DNA of 49,446 nt, from positions 268 to 49,713 of the forward strand of contig DEFA01000021.1 of assembly GCA_002350525.1 (NCBI GenBank), in the 5' to 3' direction. Position 1 is the first letter of the stretch. Every line of letters begins with the position of its first letter. Position numbers and translations under genes: made by a program. The notes below the pieces were generated by a model, which was given only the letters and a program-made list of their open reading frames with translations, made no database searches and was not told where the DNA came from. The DNA is from Lachnospiraceae bacterium UBA2864 (GTDB taxonomy: Bacteria > Bacillota > Clostridia > Lachnospirales > Lachnospiraceae). This document shows positions 17,395 to 25,222 of the stretch, piece by piece.

Positions 17395-19013
17395 CAGTCT
17401 TCCTCTTCATCCTCCTCTTCAACAGTGGCAACCTTAATTCGCTTGCTGAATTTCCTCAGCACAAGCGACATAGCACTCTTAAGCTCCCTGATCCTGAGAA
17501 TATATGCGGCTATAAGATATGCCAGTCCTCCGATACCTATAAGAAGCACAAGTTCCACAAGCTGAGCCAGCTTTCTTTCCATCGGAAGCATTCCCTCAAG
17601 AACCTTTTTTCCGATGAATATCACGATATACATGATAACGCATGCAGCCGCAATCCTTACTATCGAATTGAGTATTTCCCTGCCTCTTATATTTCCGACC
17701 TTGGTCCGTAGCATTATCACGAGAAGTGTTACGCTTGTAAAACCTGCCAGTGAATAAGCGAGTCCCAGCCCGTTTGCTCCGAGTATATTTACGAATATAA
17801 ATGAGAATAATATGTTCAGTAAAAGCACCGTAATATTAATCGCTACGGGAATAGATGTAATCTGTATCGAATAAAATGCCTGCAGGAGAACCTGTCTGAC
17901 ACAGTATGCCGATATTCCCGCACAGTAGAATATGATAAGCATGGAAAGAGTTCTAACATTATCGTTATTGAACTCTCCGTGTAAAAACATCGTTCTTACA
18001 AGCGGCTCTCTTACGGCTATCAGTCCGAATGTAGCCGGAAGTGTGATGAACACCATATTTCTCACTGCCATCGAAAGATCCTTCTTGTAATGCTTGATCT
18101 TTCCCTGACTGTAATGCTCTACCATAGTCGGAAACACCGAAAGTGCTATCGAGAATCCGAACATATTGATCGGAAGCTGCTGAATACTTATGGCATTCTG
18201 CATGGTAGTTACGATACTCTCGCCTACTCTTGAACCGAAATAATTATTTACCAGAAGATTTACCTGGCCAACCGATATTCCGAGAAGCATCGGCCAGAAC
18301 AGTCGGAAAAATTTGGCAACTCCCGCATGTTCCAGATCTATCATCTTATAATAGATAAAGTTCTTCTTCCTAATATATATGATCTGAATGGCGAAATGCG
18401 CCATAGCTCCGAGAACTACACTGATGGAAAAACTTGTGATACCAAGTCCTGCCTTCATCAGAATAAGTCCGAATACGATCATTACCATGTTGTATACAAC
18501 AGATCCTATCGACGGAGGAGCGAAGTTCTTATAGGACTGCAGAATACCCATACATATACCGGTAAGGCACATGAAGAAACTCTGGAAAAGCATTATCCTT
18601 GTAAGCTTTATCGTAAGAACAACGTCTATGCCCTTTGTCGGATCCACAATAAAAGGAATGATCTTCGGAGCAAATATTATACCTATAAGAGACACGATAC
18701 CTGCCACGATAGCCACTATATTAAGTATAGTGCTGGCCATTCTGAAGCCGTTATCATCATCATTATCCGCAAGGTATGAACTGAATACCGGAATAAATGC
18801 CGAACTCAGTCCGCCTCCTACCAGTACATTATAGATAAGATCCGGAATCTTAAATGCGGCATAATACGCATCGGTAATTCCATTCGCACCAAAGTAATGC
18901 GCTATGATAATCTGTCTGGCATATCCGAGCATACTTGCGATAAAGTTCATTATCATAAGTATACTAGCCGCCTTCATGACACCTTCTGTAGTTTTATTTC
19001 TGCTTTCTGACAT
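17394..19013 (-). CDS. murJ: MurJ lipid II flippase (MOP superfamily)
   Basis: A 539-aa polytopic protein with about 14 transmembrane helices that moves lipid II across the membrane for peptidoglycan synthesis. The N-terminus has the family pattern SMLGYARQIIIAHYFGANGITDAYYAAFKIPDL, broken here only for description, followed by NVLVGGGLSSAFIPVFSSY. The C-terminal tail is highly charged (RIKVATVEEEDEEED). Length and signature fit the MurJ/MviN family well. The Shine-Dalgarno is weak (TAAGG). The gene is coupled to the DUF815 ATPase through a TGATG overlap; a functional link between the two is inference. Confidence 0.93.
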   Translation of the reverse strand: MSESRNKTTEGVMKAASILMIMNFIASMLGYARQIIIAHYFGANGITDAYYAAFKIPDLIYNVLVGGGLSSAFIPVFSSYLADNDDDNGFRMASTILNIVAIVAGIVSLIGIIFAPKIIPFIVDPTKGIDVVLTIKLTRIMLFQSFFMCLTGICMGILQSYKNFAPPSIGSVVYNMVMIVFGLILMKAGLGITSFSISVVLGAMAHFAIQIIYIRKKNFIYYKMIDLEHAGVAKFFRLFWPMLLGISVGQVNLLVNNYFGSRVGESIVTTMQNAISIQQLPINMFGFSIALSVFPTMVEHYSQGKIKHYKKDLSMAVRNMVFITLPATFGLIAVREPLVRTMFLHGEFNNDNVRTLSMLIIFYCAGISAYCVRQVLLQAFYSIQITSIPVAINITVLLLNILFSFIFVNILGANGLGLAYSLAGFTSVTLLVIMLRTKVGNIRGREILNSIVRIAAACVIMYIVIFIGKKVLEGMLPMERKLAQLVELVLLIGIGGLAYLIAAYILRIRELKSAMSLVLRKFSKRIKVATVEEEDEEED

Positions 19014-19131
19014 AAATATACCTTATAAGATTATACTTCGGCCATCATAATCAACCGTAAAGTTCATTATACCATAAATATAAAATCCTGAAAGAGTTTT
19101 TTAGGTTACTCAGGGGCAATTCACTATGCAT

Positions 19132-19163
19132 ATAAAAACCCCTGCACCATTATGGTGCAGGGG
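19132..19163 (-). terminator. Terminator of the nfn operon
   Basis: Minus-strand CCCCTGCACCAT-A-ATGGTGCAGGGG forms a 12-bp near-perfect stem followed by TTTTTATA, about 20 nt after the nfnB stop. Confidence 0.9.
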
Positions 19164-19181
19164 CCTGTATCAGCATATGTC

Positions 19182-20564
19182 TTATAAACTCTTAATATAC
19201 TTATCCATAGCTGCGGCAGCTTTCTTACCTGCTCCCATCGCAAGGATAACTGTTGCGGCACCTGTAACGGCATCACCACCGGCAAATACTCCCGGTCTTG
19301 ATGTAGCTCCGTCTTCATCAGCAACGATTCCGCCGAACTTCTGTGTCTCAAGTCCCTCTGTTGTGGACTTGATAAGCGGATTAGGTGATGTACCGATAGA
19401 TACGATGAACGCATCAGCTTCTATCTCGCTGAACTCTCCGGTAGAAACAGGCTTACGACGTCCTGACTCATCAGGCTCTGAAAGCTCCATCTTCTCTACC
19501 TTAACACCCTTAACGTATCCCTTATCATCTCCGATAACTTCAACAGGATTGTTAAGAAGCGCAAATACGATGCCTTCTTCCATAGCATGTTCAACCTCTT
19601 CCTTACGAGCAGGAAGTTCTTCCATTGAACGTCTGTATACGATAGTAACATCGGCGCCGAGACGCTTTGCAGAACGTGCTGCGTCCATAGCTACATTTCC
19701 ACCGCCGACGATAACTGCCTTCTTAGGACGGACGATAGGCGTCTTTGAATCCTCTTTATAAGCCTTCATAAGGTTTATTCTGGTAAGGAACTCGTTAGCT
19801 GAGTAAACTCCGTTAAGGTTCTCTCCGGGAATTCTCATGAATCTAGGAAGACCTGCGCCCGATCCGATAAATACAGCCTCAAAGCCGTAATCATCGAAAA
19901 GTTCATCTATAGTAATTGTTCTGCCGATAACGACATTAGTCTCAATCTTAACACCCATATCCTTAAGACCGTTAACTTCCTTCTCAACAATCGACTTAGG
20001 AAGACGGAACTCAGGAATTCCGTAAGCAAGAACACCACCTGCTGTATGAAGTGCTTCAAATATAGTTACATCATAACCGAGCTTGGCAAGATCTGATGCA
20101 CAGGCAAGTCCCGAAGGACCCGATCCGATAACGGCACATTTATGTCCGTTAGGTGCTGCAGGCTCAGCCTTCTCAGTACTGTTAGCATTATGATAGTCAG
20201 CAACGAATCTCTCAAGACGTCCGATGGCAACAGGCTCACCCTTTACACCACGTACACACTTTGATTCACACTGTGACTCCTGTGGACATACACGTCCGCA
20301 GACTGCAGGAAGTGAAGAAGACTCTGTGATAACCTTGTATGCACCTTCGAAATCTCCCTCTGCTACCTTAGCTATGAAGTCAGGGATTGCGATAGCTACA
20401 GGACATCCTGTTGTACATGGACGTGTAGGACAGTTAAGACAACGCTGTGCTTCATCTATAGCCTGCTCCTCTGTATATCCGAGAGCAACTTCCTTAAAGT
20501 TCTTATTTCTTACATCCGGCTCCTGTGAAGGCATCGGATTCTTATCCATTCTCATATTAGGCAT
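19182..20564 (-). CDS. nfnB: NfnB-like large subunit of NADH-dependent ferredoxin:NADP oxidoreductase
   Basis: A 460-aa flavoprotein related to the small subunit of glutamate synthase. Cysteines near 42-55 (CLNCPTRPCTTGCP) and 92-105 (CGRVCPQESQCESKC) form two [4Fe-4S] sites; then come an FAD Rossmann motif (CAVIGSGPSGLACASDL) and an NADPH motif (AVIVGGGNVAMDAARSA). Length, clusters and pairing with the next gene match NfnB/NfnL, which bifurcates electrons from NADPH to NAD+ and ferredoxin. Such genes are often misannotated gltA; a SudA or GltA role cannot be excluded. Stop of nfnA and start of nfnB are one base apart, so they are coupled. ATG has GGAGGTG upstream. Confidence 0.87.
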   Translation of the reverse strand: MPNMRMDKNPMPSQEPDVRNKNFKEVALGYTEEQAIDEAQRCLNCPTRPCTTGCPVAIAIPDFIAKVAEGDFEGAYKVITESSSLPAVCGRVCPQESQCESKCVRGVKGEPVAIGRLERFVADYHNANSTEKAEPAAPNGHKCAVIGSGPSGLACASDLAKLGYDVTIFEALHTAGGVLAYGIPEFRLPKSIVEKEVNGLKDMGVKIETNVVIGRTITIDELFDDYGFEAVFIGSGAGLPRFMRIPGENLNGVYSANEFLTRINLMKAYKEDSKTPIVRPKKAVIVGGGNVAMDAARSAKRLGADVTIVYRRSMEELPARKEEVEHAMEEGIVFALLNNPVEVIGDDKGYVKGVKVEKMELSEPDESGRRKPVSTGEFSEIEADAFIVSIGTSPNPLIKSTTEGLETQKFGGIVADEDGATSRPGVFAGGDAVTGAATVILAMGAGKKAAAAMDKYIKSL

Positions 20565-20565
20565 A

Positions 20566-21408
20566 TTACTGCACCTCCTTGTTCAGAAGGTTACAGGTCT
20601 CTTCTCTGGCCTTCTTCTCAAATTCCTTATATATTCCGCCACGAGCCATAGCTTCATCAAAGTCTACAAGGAAACCGTCGAAGTCAGGTCCGTCAACGCA
20701 TGCGAACTTTGTCTCGCCGCCGACAGTAAGTCTGCAGCATCCGCACATTCCTGTTCCGTCAACCATGATAGGATTCATGCTGACAACAGTCTTTACATTA
20801 TATTTCTTTGTAGTAAGAACTACAAACTTCATCATGATCAGCGGTCCGATAGCGATAACTTCATCGAACTCTTCTCCGTCCTGAATGAGCTTCTCAAGCG
20901 GTGCTGTTACAACACCCTTCTCACCTGCGGAGCCGTCGTCTGTCATAAGAATATAGTTGTCGCTTGCAGCTCTGAACTCATCCTCTAGGATAACAAGATC
21001 CTTGTTACGGAAACCTACGATAGATGTAACTTTACATCCTATATCATGAAGCTTCTTTGCAACAGGATAAGCGATGGCACATCCGACACCACCACCAACG
21101 ACCGCAACCTTCTTAAGACCATCAGTCTCTGTAGCCTTACCAAGCGGTCCTACAAAGTCATGTATATAATCTCCCTCTTCGAAAGAATTGAGCATCTCTG
21201 TAGCTCCACCGACTATCTGGAAGATAATCGTAACTGTTCCCTTCTCACGATCATAACCCGCAATGGTAAGCGGTACTCTTTCTCCGTCTTCTGTCGCGCG
21301 GAATATTATAAACTGTCCCGGCTCAGCTTTACGCGCTACGAGCGGTGCATCAATCTCCATCAGTGTAACTGTAGGATTGAGTGCTTTTTTTGTCACAATC
21401 TTGTACAT
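20566..21408 (-). CDS. nfnA: NfnA-like small subunit (FAD/NAD-binding, [2Fe-2S])
   Basis: A 280-aa ferredoxin-reductase-type protein. FAD-binding beta-barrel at about 1-95 (ERVPLTIAGYDREKGTVT), NAD-binding domain at about 95-215 (VAVVGGGVGCAIAYPVAK), and a C-terminal Cys cluster MCGCCRLTVGG ... FACVDGPDFDG that binds [2Fe-2S] in NfnA/NfnS and PyrK relatives. An upstream in-frame start adds six residues, but AAGGAG is 6 nt before the ATG at 21408, and MYKIV is the usual family start. First gene of the nfn pair. Its leader has a CCGGC-CCAGT-GCCGG hairpin at about 21429-21443. Confidence 0.88.
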   Translation of the reverse strand: MYKIVTKKALNPTVTLMEIDAPLVARKAEPGQFIIFRATEDGERVPLTIAGYDREKGTVTIIFQIVGGATEMLNSFEEGDYIHDFVGPLGKATETDGLKKVAVVGGGVGCAIAYPVAKKLHDIGCKVTSIVGFRNKDLVILEDEFRAASDNYILMTDDGSAGEKGVVTAPLEKLIQDGEEFDEVIAIGPLIMMKFVVLTTKKYNVKTVVSMNPIMVDGTGMCGCCRLTVGGETKFACVDGPDFDGFLVDFDEAMARGGIYKEFEKKAREETCNLLNKEVQ

Positions 21409-21449
21409 AGCAACTCCTTCTTTCACTTCCGGCCCAGTGCCGGTCTAAA

Positions 21450-21479
21450 ATAATATTTACTAATGCCCAATTCTAACAA
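21450..21479 (-). promoter_or_regulatory. Candidate promoter of nfnAB
   Basis: On the minus strand -35 TTGTTA (21479-21474), an 18-bp spacer and -10 TATTAT (21455-21450) lie about 40 nt before the nfnA start. Matches are 4/6 and 5/6, so this is tentative. Confidence 0.4.
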
Positions 21480-21507
21480 AAAATTATTGGGATTTCAAGC
21501 ATATACC

Positions 21508-21546
21508 AAAAAAAATGACAACAAGGCCAAATTTGCCCGTTGTCAT
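21508..21546 (-). terminator. Terminator of tRNA-Ser
   Basis: Minus-strand ATGACAACGGGC ... GGCCTTGTTGTCAT forms a stem 10 nt past the tRNA 3' end, followed by eight T residues. Confidence 0.88.
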
Positions 21547-21555
21547 ATATAAAAG

Positions 21556-21643
21556 CGGAGTCGGAGGGATTCGAACCCTCGTGGCAGTTGCCCGCCAAAC
21601 TGATTTCGAGTCAGCCCCGTTATGACCACTTCGATACGACTCC
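21556..21643 (-). tRNA. tRNA-Ser (anticodon CGA)
   Basis: An 88-nt class II tRNA on the minus strand. Acceptor GGAGTCG pairs with CGACTCC, discriminator G, anticodon loop CTCGAAA with anticodon CGA at 21608-21606, a long variable arm (GGCGGGCAACTGCC), and T-loop GGTTCGAATCC. It reads UCG. CCA is not encoded (followed by CTTTTA). Confidence 0.95.
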
Positions 21644-21649
21644 GGATAA

Positions 21650-21672
21650 CCGCGGCCATAAAACGACCGCGG
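21650..21672 (-). other. Hairpin in the tRNA-Ser leader
   Basis: Minus-strand CCGCGGTC-GTTTTAT-GGCCGCGG forms an 8-bp stem (one G-U) between the promoter and the tRNA 5' end. It is not followed by T residues, so it is unlikely to terminate; it may help leader processing. Confidence 0.5.
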
Positions 21673-21677
21673 ATTTG

Positions 21678-21706
21678 ATTATATCTCATATACTTGATTC
21701 GGGCAA
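21678..21706 (-). promoter_or_regulatory. Sigma-A promoter of tRNA-Ser
   Basis: Minus-strand -35 TTGCCC (21706-21701), 17-bp spacer, consensus -10 TATAAT (21683-21678), 35 nt upstream of the tRNA. Confidence 0.7.
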
Positions 21707-21735
21707 GCACTTTTCTCACATTGCCTGTTTAATTC

Positions 21736-22236
21736 TTACAGCACCTCTACCTGACAGCTTCTCATGGTTTCGAGTGCAGCCTCGTGTTTAGCAGGTGTCA
21801 CTCCCGCACAACAGCTCGAATCAACACTTACACGGATTTCCGGGAAAAGAGCCTTGATTATAAGAGCATTTGATATAACACATATATCCGTGCAGAGTCC
21901 GATAAGCTCAACTTCTTCAAAGCTGTAATCTCCCCAGCCTGTATATCCGAAAGACGGTTTGTTGATTATGTCGGAGCCTTCCGTATAAAGCCCTCCATAT
22001 ATCTCCCATCCCGGTGTGCCTTCCACACAATGAACAACCGGAAGATGTTTTCCTTCATTAGAATTCATATAATCTTCACCATGAGTATCTCTTGTAAAGA
22101 TTATCTCATCACCGCGCTGCTTATATTCCTCAATCTTCTTCTTAACATTTTCGAGAATGGCAACCGCTTCGGCCGTTCCGAGACTTCCGTCTACGAAGTC
22201 CTTCTGCATATCTATAACTATAAGTGTCTTACTCAT
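21736..22236 (-). CDS. pncA: Nicotinamidase/isochorismatase-family cysteine hydrolase
   Basis: A 166-aa hydrolase. The expected triad is Asp9 (VIDMQKDF), Lys93 (INKPSFGYTG) and Cys119 (LCTDICV); RDTH (Asp50, His52) and the HLPVVHC His match the metal site of PncA. Nicotinamidases turn nicotinamide into nicotinate for NAD salvage. The protein is shorter than E. coli PncA, as is typical of clostridial forms; another amide substrate is possible. A longer frame exists, but ATG at 22236 gives the conserved MSKTLIVIDMQ start. It lies 23 nt after the hydrogenase regulator gene, so the two are probably one transcript. Confidence 0.85.
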   Translation of the reverse strand: MSKTLIVIDMQKDFVDGSLGTAEAVAILENVKKKIEEYKQRGDEIIFTRDTHGEDYMNSNEGKHLPVVHCVEGTPGWEIYGGLYTEGSDIINKPSFGYTGWGDYSFEEVELIGLCTDICVISNALIIKALFPEIRVSVDSSCCAGVTPAKHEAALETMRSCQVEVL

Positions 22237-22259
22237 CTTTTTACCTGTTCCTTCTGTTA

Positions 22260-22496
22260 TTAGCAAACCGTCTTAGCTGTTACACCTTCTATGCGTCCGA
22301 TTTTTCCTGCCAGCGTGTTAATGGTATCCTGATCGGCATCCACAGCTATGCTTATGATACTGATGTTCTTCTTGCGATAAGGTATTCCCATTCTTCCTAT
22401 TATGCAGTCATTATACTCATGAAGCACGGCATTAACCTCTGTTGATGCCTTAATGTCATTTACGATAATTGCAATTACCGCAGCTTTTGTTTCCAT
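22260..22496 (-). CDS. TM1266-type putative iron-only hydrogenase system regulator
   Basis: A 78-aa ACT/RAM-like ferredoxin-fold protein. The sequence NAVLHEYNDCIIGRMGIPYR, then ISIISIAVDA and IGRIEGVTAKTV, is highly characteristic of the TM1266 family found with [FeFe]-hydrogenase genes and maturases. It lacks a DNA-binding domain, so regulation would be through a partner or through ligand binding. No hydrogenase gene is in this window. GGAGG is 9 nt before ATG. First gene of the transcript that continues into the nicotinamidase. Confidence 0.88.
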   Translation of the reverse strand: METKAAVIAIIVNDIKASTEVNAVLHEYNDCIIGRMGIPYRKKNISIISIAVDADQDTINTLAGKIGRIEGVTAKTVC

Positions 22497-22562
22497 ACCT
22501 GTTTACCTCCTCTGAAATAATAAAAATCCTATATAAAAAACCTCTTTGATACTCTTAATTTC

Positions 22563-22591
22563 TTGACACTTCATGTCTTTGCTATTATAAT
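22563..22591 (+). promoter_or_regulatory. Perfect sigma-A consensus promoter of tRNA-Leu
   Basis: TTGACA (22563-22568), 17-bp spacer, TATAAT (22586-22591). The tRNA begins 16 nt after the -10, giving a leader of only about 9 nt. Confidence 0.9.
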
Positions 22592-22607
22592 ATCCTAAGT
22601 GTCAAAC

Positions 22608-22693
22608 GCCGGCATGGCGGAATTGGCAGACGCCCGGGACTTAAAATCCCGTGGGTAGTGATACCCGTACCGGTTCGACCCCGGTTGCCGGCA
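22608..22693 (+). tRNA. tRNA-Leu (anticodon TAA)
   Basis: An 86-nt class II tRNA. Acceptor GCCGGCA pairs with TGCCGGC, discriminator A; anticodon stem CGGGA/TCCCG with loop CTTAAAA, anticodon TAA at 22642-22644; variable arm GTGGGTAGTGATACCCGT; T-loop GGTTCGACCCC. It reads UUA. CCA is not encoded. Confidence 0.96.
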
Positions 22694-22697
22694 CTTA

Positions 22698-22728
22698 AGA
22701 TCATGCGAGATCCGCATGATCTTTTTTT
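22698..22728 (+). terminator. Terminator of tRNA-Leu
   Basis: AGATCATGCG-AGATC-CGCATGATCT forms a perfect 10-bp stem followed by TTTTTTT. Confidence 0.92.
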
Positions 22729-22762
22729 GCGTCTGAATCGACCTGTTATCACCTATTAAAAT

Positions 22763-24082
22763 CTACTCATCCTTTTTATACAGATCTCCGAATTCTCTCG
22801 CGCAGAGATCTTCAAGATACGATATCGAGAATCTTCCGTCATAATTAAGTATCGAATTCTGTGATACAAGTTCAGGTGTATAATCCGACAATCTGTATGT
22901 TGTGAAATTTCCCGTTCCCGAACGTCTGTGTGTTACCAGAGGTTCAAGTCCATAATCCTTAACAACCACCGATCCGTCGGAATTCTTATGCAGGGTTGTT
23001 TCAGACATGATTCCCAGCATGGAATCCGCTCCCGTCTGAGATGAGATGAAGTTTCCTACCGAATAATAGCAGAGCATCTCATTTCCGTTCTTTCCCGTAT
23101 ACCACTCAACCGGTTCCACAACATGAGGGTGATCTCCTATTGCAAGGTTTACTCCCTCGTCCGCAAAAAGCTGTGCCCATTCATGCTGAAAATCATCCGA
23201 TCCGAGATTGTATTCCGTGCCCCAGTGAGGGAAAACAACAACCGCATCCGCCAGATCGTGAGCACGTCTGATATCGTATATTACTTTATTCTTTGTTTCC
23301 TCTGTCATGAGATCGACGAGATAGTCCTTATCATCCGGAAGAGCCATTCCGTTCATTCCGTAAGTATAATTGAGCATGGCTATCTTAAAACCATCCTTCT
23401 CATATACATATATCTCCGCCGCGTCTTCACTTGATTCATGAATTCCGAGAACTGCAATCTCCGGATGTTTTTCATTCCAGAAGTCCAGACAGTTCTCAAC
23501 ACCTTTTACACCCTGATCGAGTACGTGATTGGATGCATGAAGAACTACATCAAACCCTGCGTCCACTACCGAGTCTCCGAGCGGTGTAACAACATTGAAC
23601 ATCGGATAGTTCTGATATCCGCGATCGTCTCCTCCGTATATTACTTCATTATTGATAACCGCCACATCTGCGGCTTCCACATCATCTTTTACATGAGCAA
23701 ATATGTGGTCGTAGTTGATCGATCCGTCCGGCATATATCCGGATGCCGATATATTATCATGCATCAGAAGATCTCCTACCATGATAATGCTGACATCAAC
23801 TCCGGCACTGTCTGCTGCATCCGTTGCCGTTCCGTCCGCAACACGGTTTACGCGTTCCGCGTCCCCTTCGGTTGCATTCGATCCCGCAACCGCTTCCTCC
23901 GTTATATCGGAAGTTTCTTCCGAACTGCTTACATTTTCTTCTTTTCCGGATAAACCGTCCTCTTCAATCTGATCTGTTATTCCCGACGGCGTCACCTGCT
24001 CTTCTTTATCAGAGCCGCAGCCTGCAGCCGTCATCAAAACAGCGGCCGCGACTACGGCTGCTGTATATCTAAACTTCTTCAT
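22763..24082 (-). CDS. CapA/PgsA-family lipoprotein
   Basis: A 439-aa exported protein. Signal peptide with lipobox TAAGC gives lipid-modified Cys22. Residues about 25-95 are a Glu/Ser/Thr-rich linker; the CapA metallophosphatase-like domain runs from about 97 to 400, with IIMVGDLLMHDNISA, INNEVIYGGDDRGY, LHASNHVLDQG, VVFPHWGTEY and IGDHPHVVEPVEWY, including the conserved Asp, Asn and His residues. CapA/PgsA proteins take part in poly-gamma-glutamate export in Bacillus, but most clostridial members have unknown roles, and no capBC genes are here. It is 16 nt after alanine dehydrogenase, so co-transcription is likely. Confidence 0.88.
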   Translation of the reverse strand: MKKFRYTAAVVAAAVLMTAAGCGSDKEEQVTPSGITDQIEEDGLSGKEENVSSSEETSDITEEAVAGSNATEGDAERVNRVADGTATDAADSAGVDVSIIMVGDLLMHDNISASGYMPDGSINYDHIFAHVKDDVEAADVAVINNEVIYGGDDRGYQNYPMFNVVTPLGDSVVDAGFDVVLHASNHVLDQGVKGVENCLDFWNEKHPEIAVLGIHESSEDAAEIYVYEKDGFKIAMLNYTYGMNGMALPDDKDYLVDLMTEETKNKVIYDIRRAHDLADAVVVFPHWGTEYNLGSDDFQHEWAQLFADEGVNLAIGDHPHVVEPVEWYTGKNGNEMLCYYSVGNFISSQTGADSMLGIMSETTLHKNSDGSVVVKDYGLEPLVTHRRSGTGNFTTYRLSDYTPELVSQNSILNYDGRFSISYLEDLCAREFGDLYKKDE

Positions 24083-24098
24083 TACCTGTTTCTGTTCC

Positions 24099-25211
24099 TT
24101 ATATCAATGTTTTTAATTCCGTATATTCATAATCATGAGCAAGCGCTACATTTTTATTTGTAAGCTTTCCATCATAAGTATTAACACCCGAACATATAAC
24201 ATCACTCTTTCTGCACGCTTCCTCAAGACCTGCCTCAGCTATCTGAAGACCATACTTAAGAGTAGCATTTGTAAGAGCTATGGTACTTGTACGAGGTACG
24301 GCACCCGGCATATTTCCTACACAGTAGTGCACAACTCCGTCCTTTGTATAAACCGGGTCATCATGAGTTGTAACATGAGATGTCTCACCGCATCCGCCCT
24401 GATCGATGGCAACATCCACAAATACCGCTCCATCCTTCATCTCCGGAAGATACTTAGCCTTAAAGAGCTTCGGAGTCGAGCCTCCCGGAATAAGAACCGA
24501 ACCTATTACAAGGTCAGCATCCTTAACCGCTTTCTCAACATTACTGTCTACCGAGTAAAGTGTCTGTATATGTGCCCCGAACATATTATCCAGCTGCTCG
24601 AGTCTCTTAAGATTCACATCAAGAATAGTTACATTTGCGCCCATACCTACGGCAATCTTGCAGGCGTTCATACCAACAGTACCACCGCCGAGTATAACTA
24701 CATTTGCCTTAGGCGTTCCCGGAACTCCGGCAAGAAGGATTCCTTCTCCTCCGAACTTCTTCTCCAGATACTTTGCCCCTTCCTGTATGGACAAACGTCC
24801 TGCTATCTGGCTCATAGGAGCGAGAAGCGGAAGTGAGTTATCAGTCTCCTGAAGTGTCTCATAAGCAACCGACTTTACATTTCCTTTAAGAAGTGCATCA
24901 GTCTGCTCCTTATCTGCGGCAAGATGAAGATATGTGTAGAGGATCAGTCCATCATGGAACAAAGGATATTCCGACTCAAGAGGTTCCTTAACCTTTACCA
25001 TCATATCTACAAGATTCCATATATCGGATGGATTATCGATTACGGATGCGCCCGCTTCAACATACTCACTGTCTGCGAAACCGGATCCTACGCCCGCGCC
25101 CTTCTCGATATAAACATGATGTCCTGCCGCAATATATGCTTTAACGTTGTCCGGTGTAAGACCTACTCGGAACTCGTTATTCTTAATCTCTTTTACGCAA
25201 CCTACTTTCAT
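24099..25211 (-). CDS. ald: Alanine dehydrogenase
   Basis: A 370-aa NAD-dependent enzyme converting alanine to pyruvate and ammonia. N-terminal KEIKNNEFRVGLTPDNV, substrate-region MMVKVKEPLESEYPL and YTYLHLAAD (catalytic His), NAD-binding VVILGGGTVGMNACKIAVGMGA with Asp at the end of the second strand, and late signature VCVGNMPGAVPRTST-like residues (seen as HYCVGNMPGAVPRT). Length is standard. AGGGGGAG sits 4 nt before ATG. It lies 11 nt after the nucleotidyltransferase gene and 16 nt before the CapA lipoprotein gene, an unusual gene order with no evident shared pathway, except possibly Ala/Glu supply to envelope synthesis (inference). Confidence 0.95.
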   Translation of the reverse strand: MKVGCVKEIKNNEFRVGLTPDNVKAYIAAGHHVYIEKGAGVGSGFADSEYVEAGASVIDNPSDIWNLVDMMVKVKEPLESEYPLFHDGLILYTYLHLAADKEQTDALLKGNVKSVAYETLQETDNSLPLLAPMSQIAGRLSIQEGAKYLEKKFGGEGILLAGVPGTPKANVVILGGGTVGMNACKIAVGMGANVTILDVNLKRLEQLDNMFGAHIQTLYSVDSNVEKAVKDADLVIGSVLIPGGSTPKLFKAKYLPEMKDGAVFVDVAIDQGGCGETSHVTTHDDPVYTKDGVVHYCVGNMPGAVPRTSTIALTNATLKYGLQIAEAGLEEACRKSDVICSGVNTYDGKLTNKNVALAHDYEYTELKTLI

Positions 25212-25222
25212 ATTTCTCCCCC

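Noticed and set aside
19182..20564. Glutamate synthase small subunit (gltD/gltA)
   Set aside because: No large glutamate synthase subunit adjoins; pairing with a [2Fe-2S] FAD/NAD protein fits Nfn better.
22763..24082. Poly-gamma-glutamate capsule operon
   Set aside because: Only the CapA-like protein is present; capB and capC are absent, so capsule synthesis is not supported.
24135..24836. Plus-strand open frame of 233 codons opposite alanine dehydrogenase
   Set aside because: It is antisense to a well-conserved enzyme, has no Shine-Dalgarno, and its Ser/Arg/Tyr-rich composition is that of a shadow frame.
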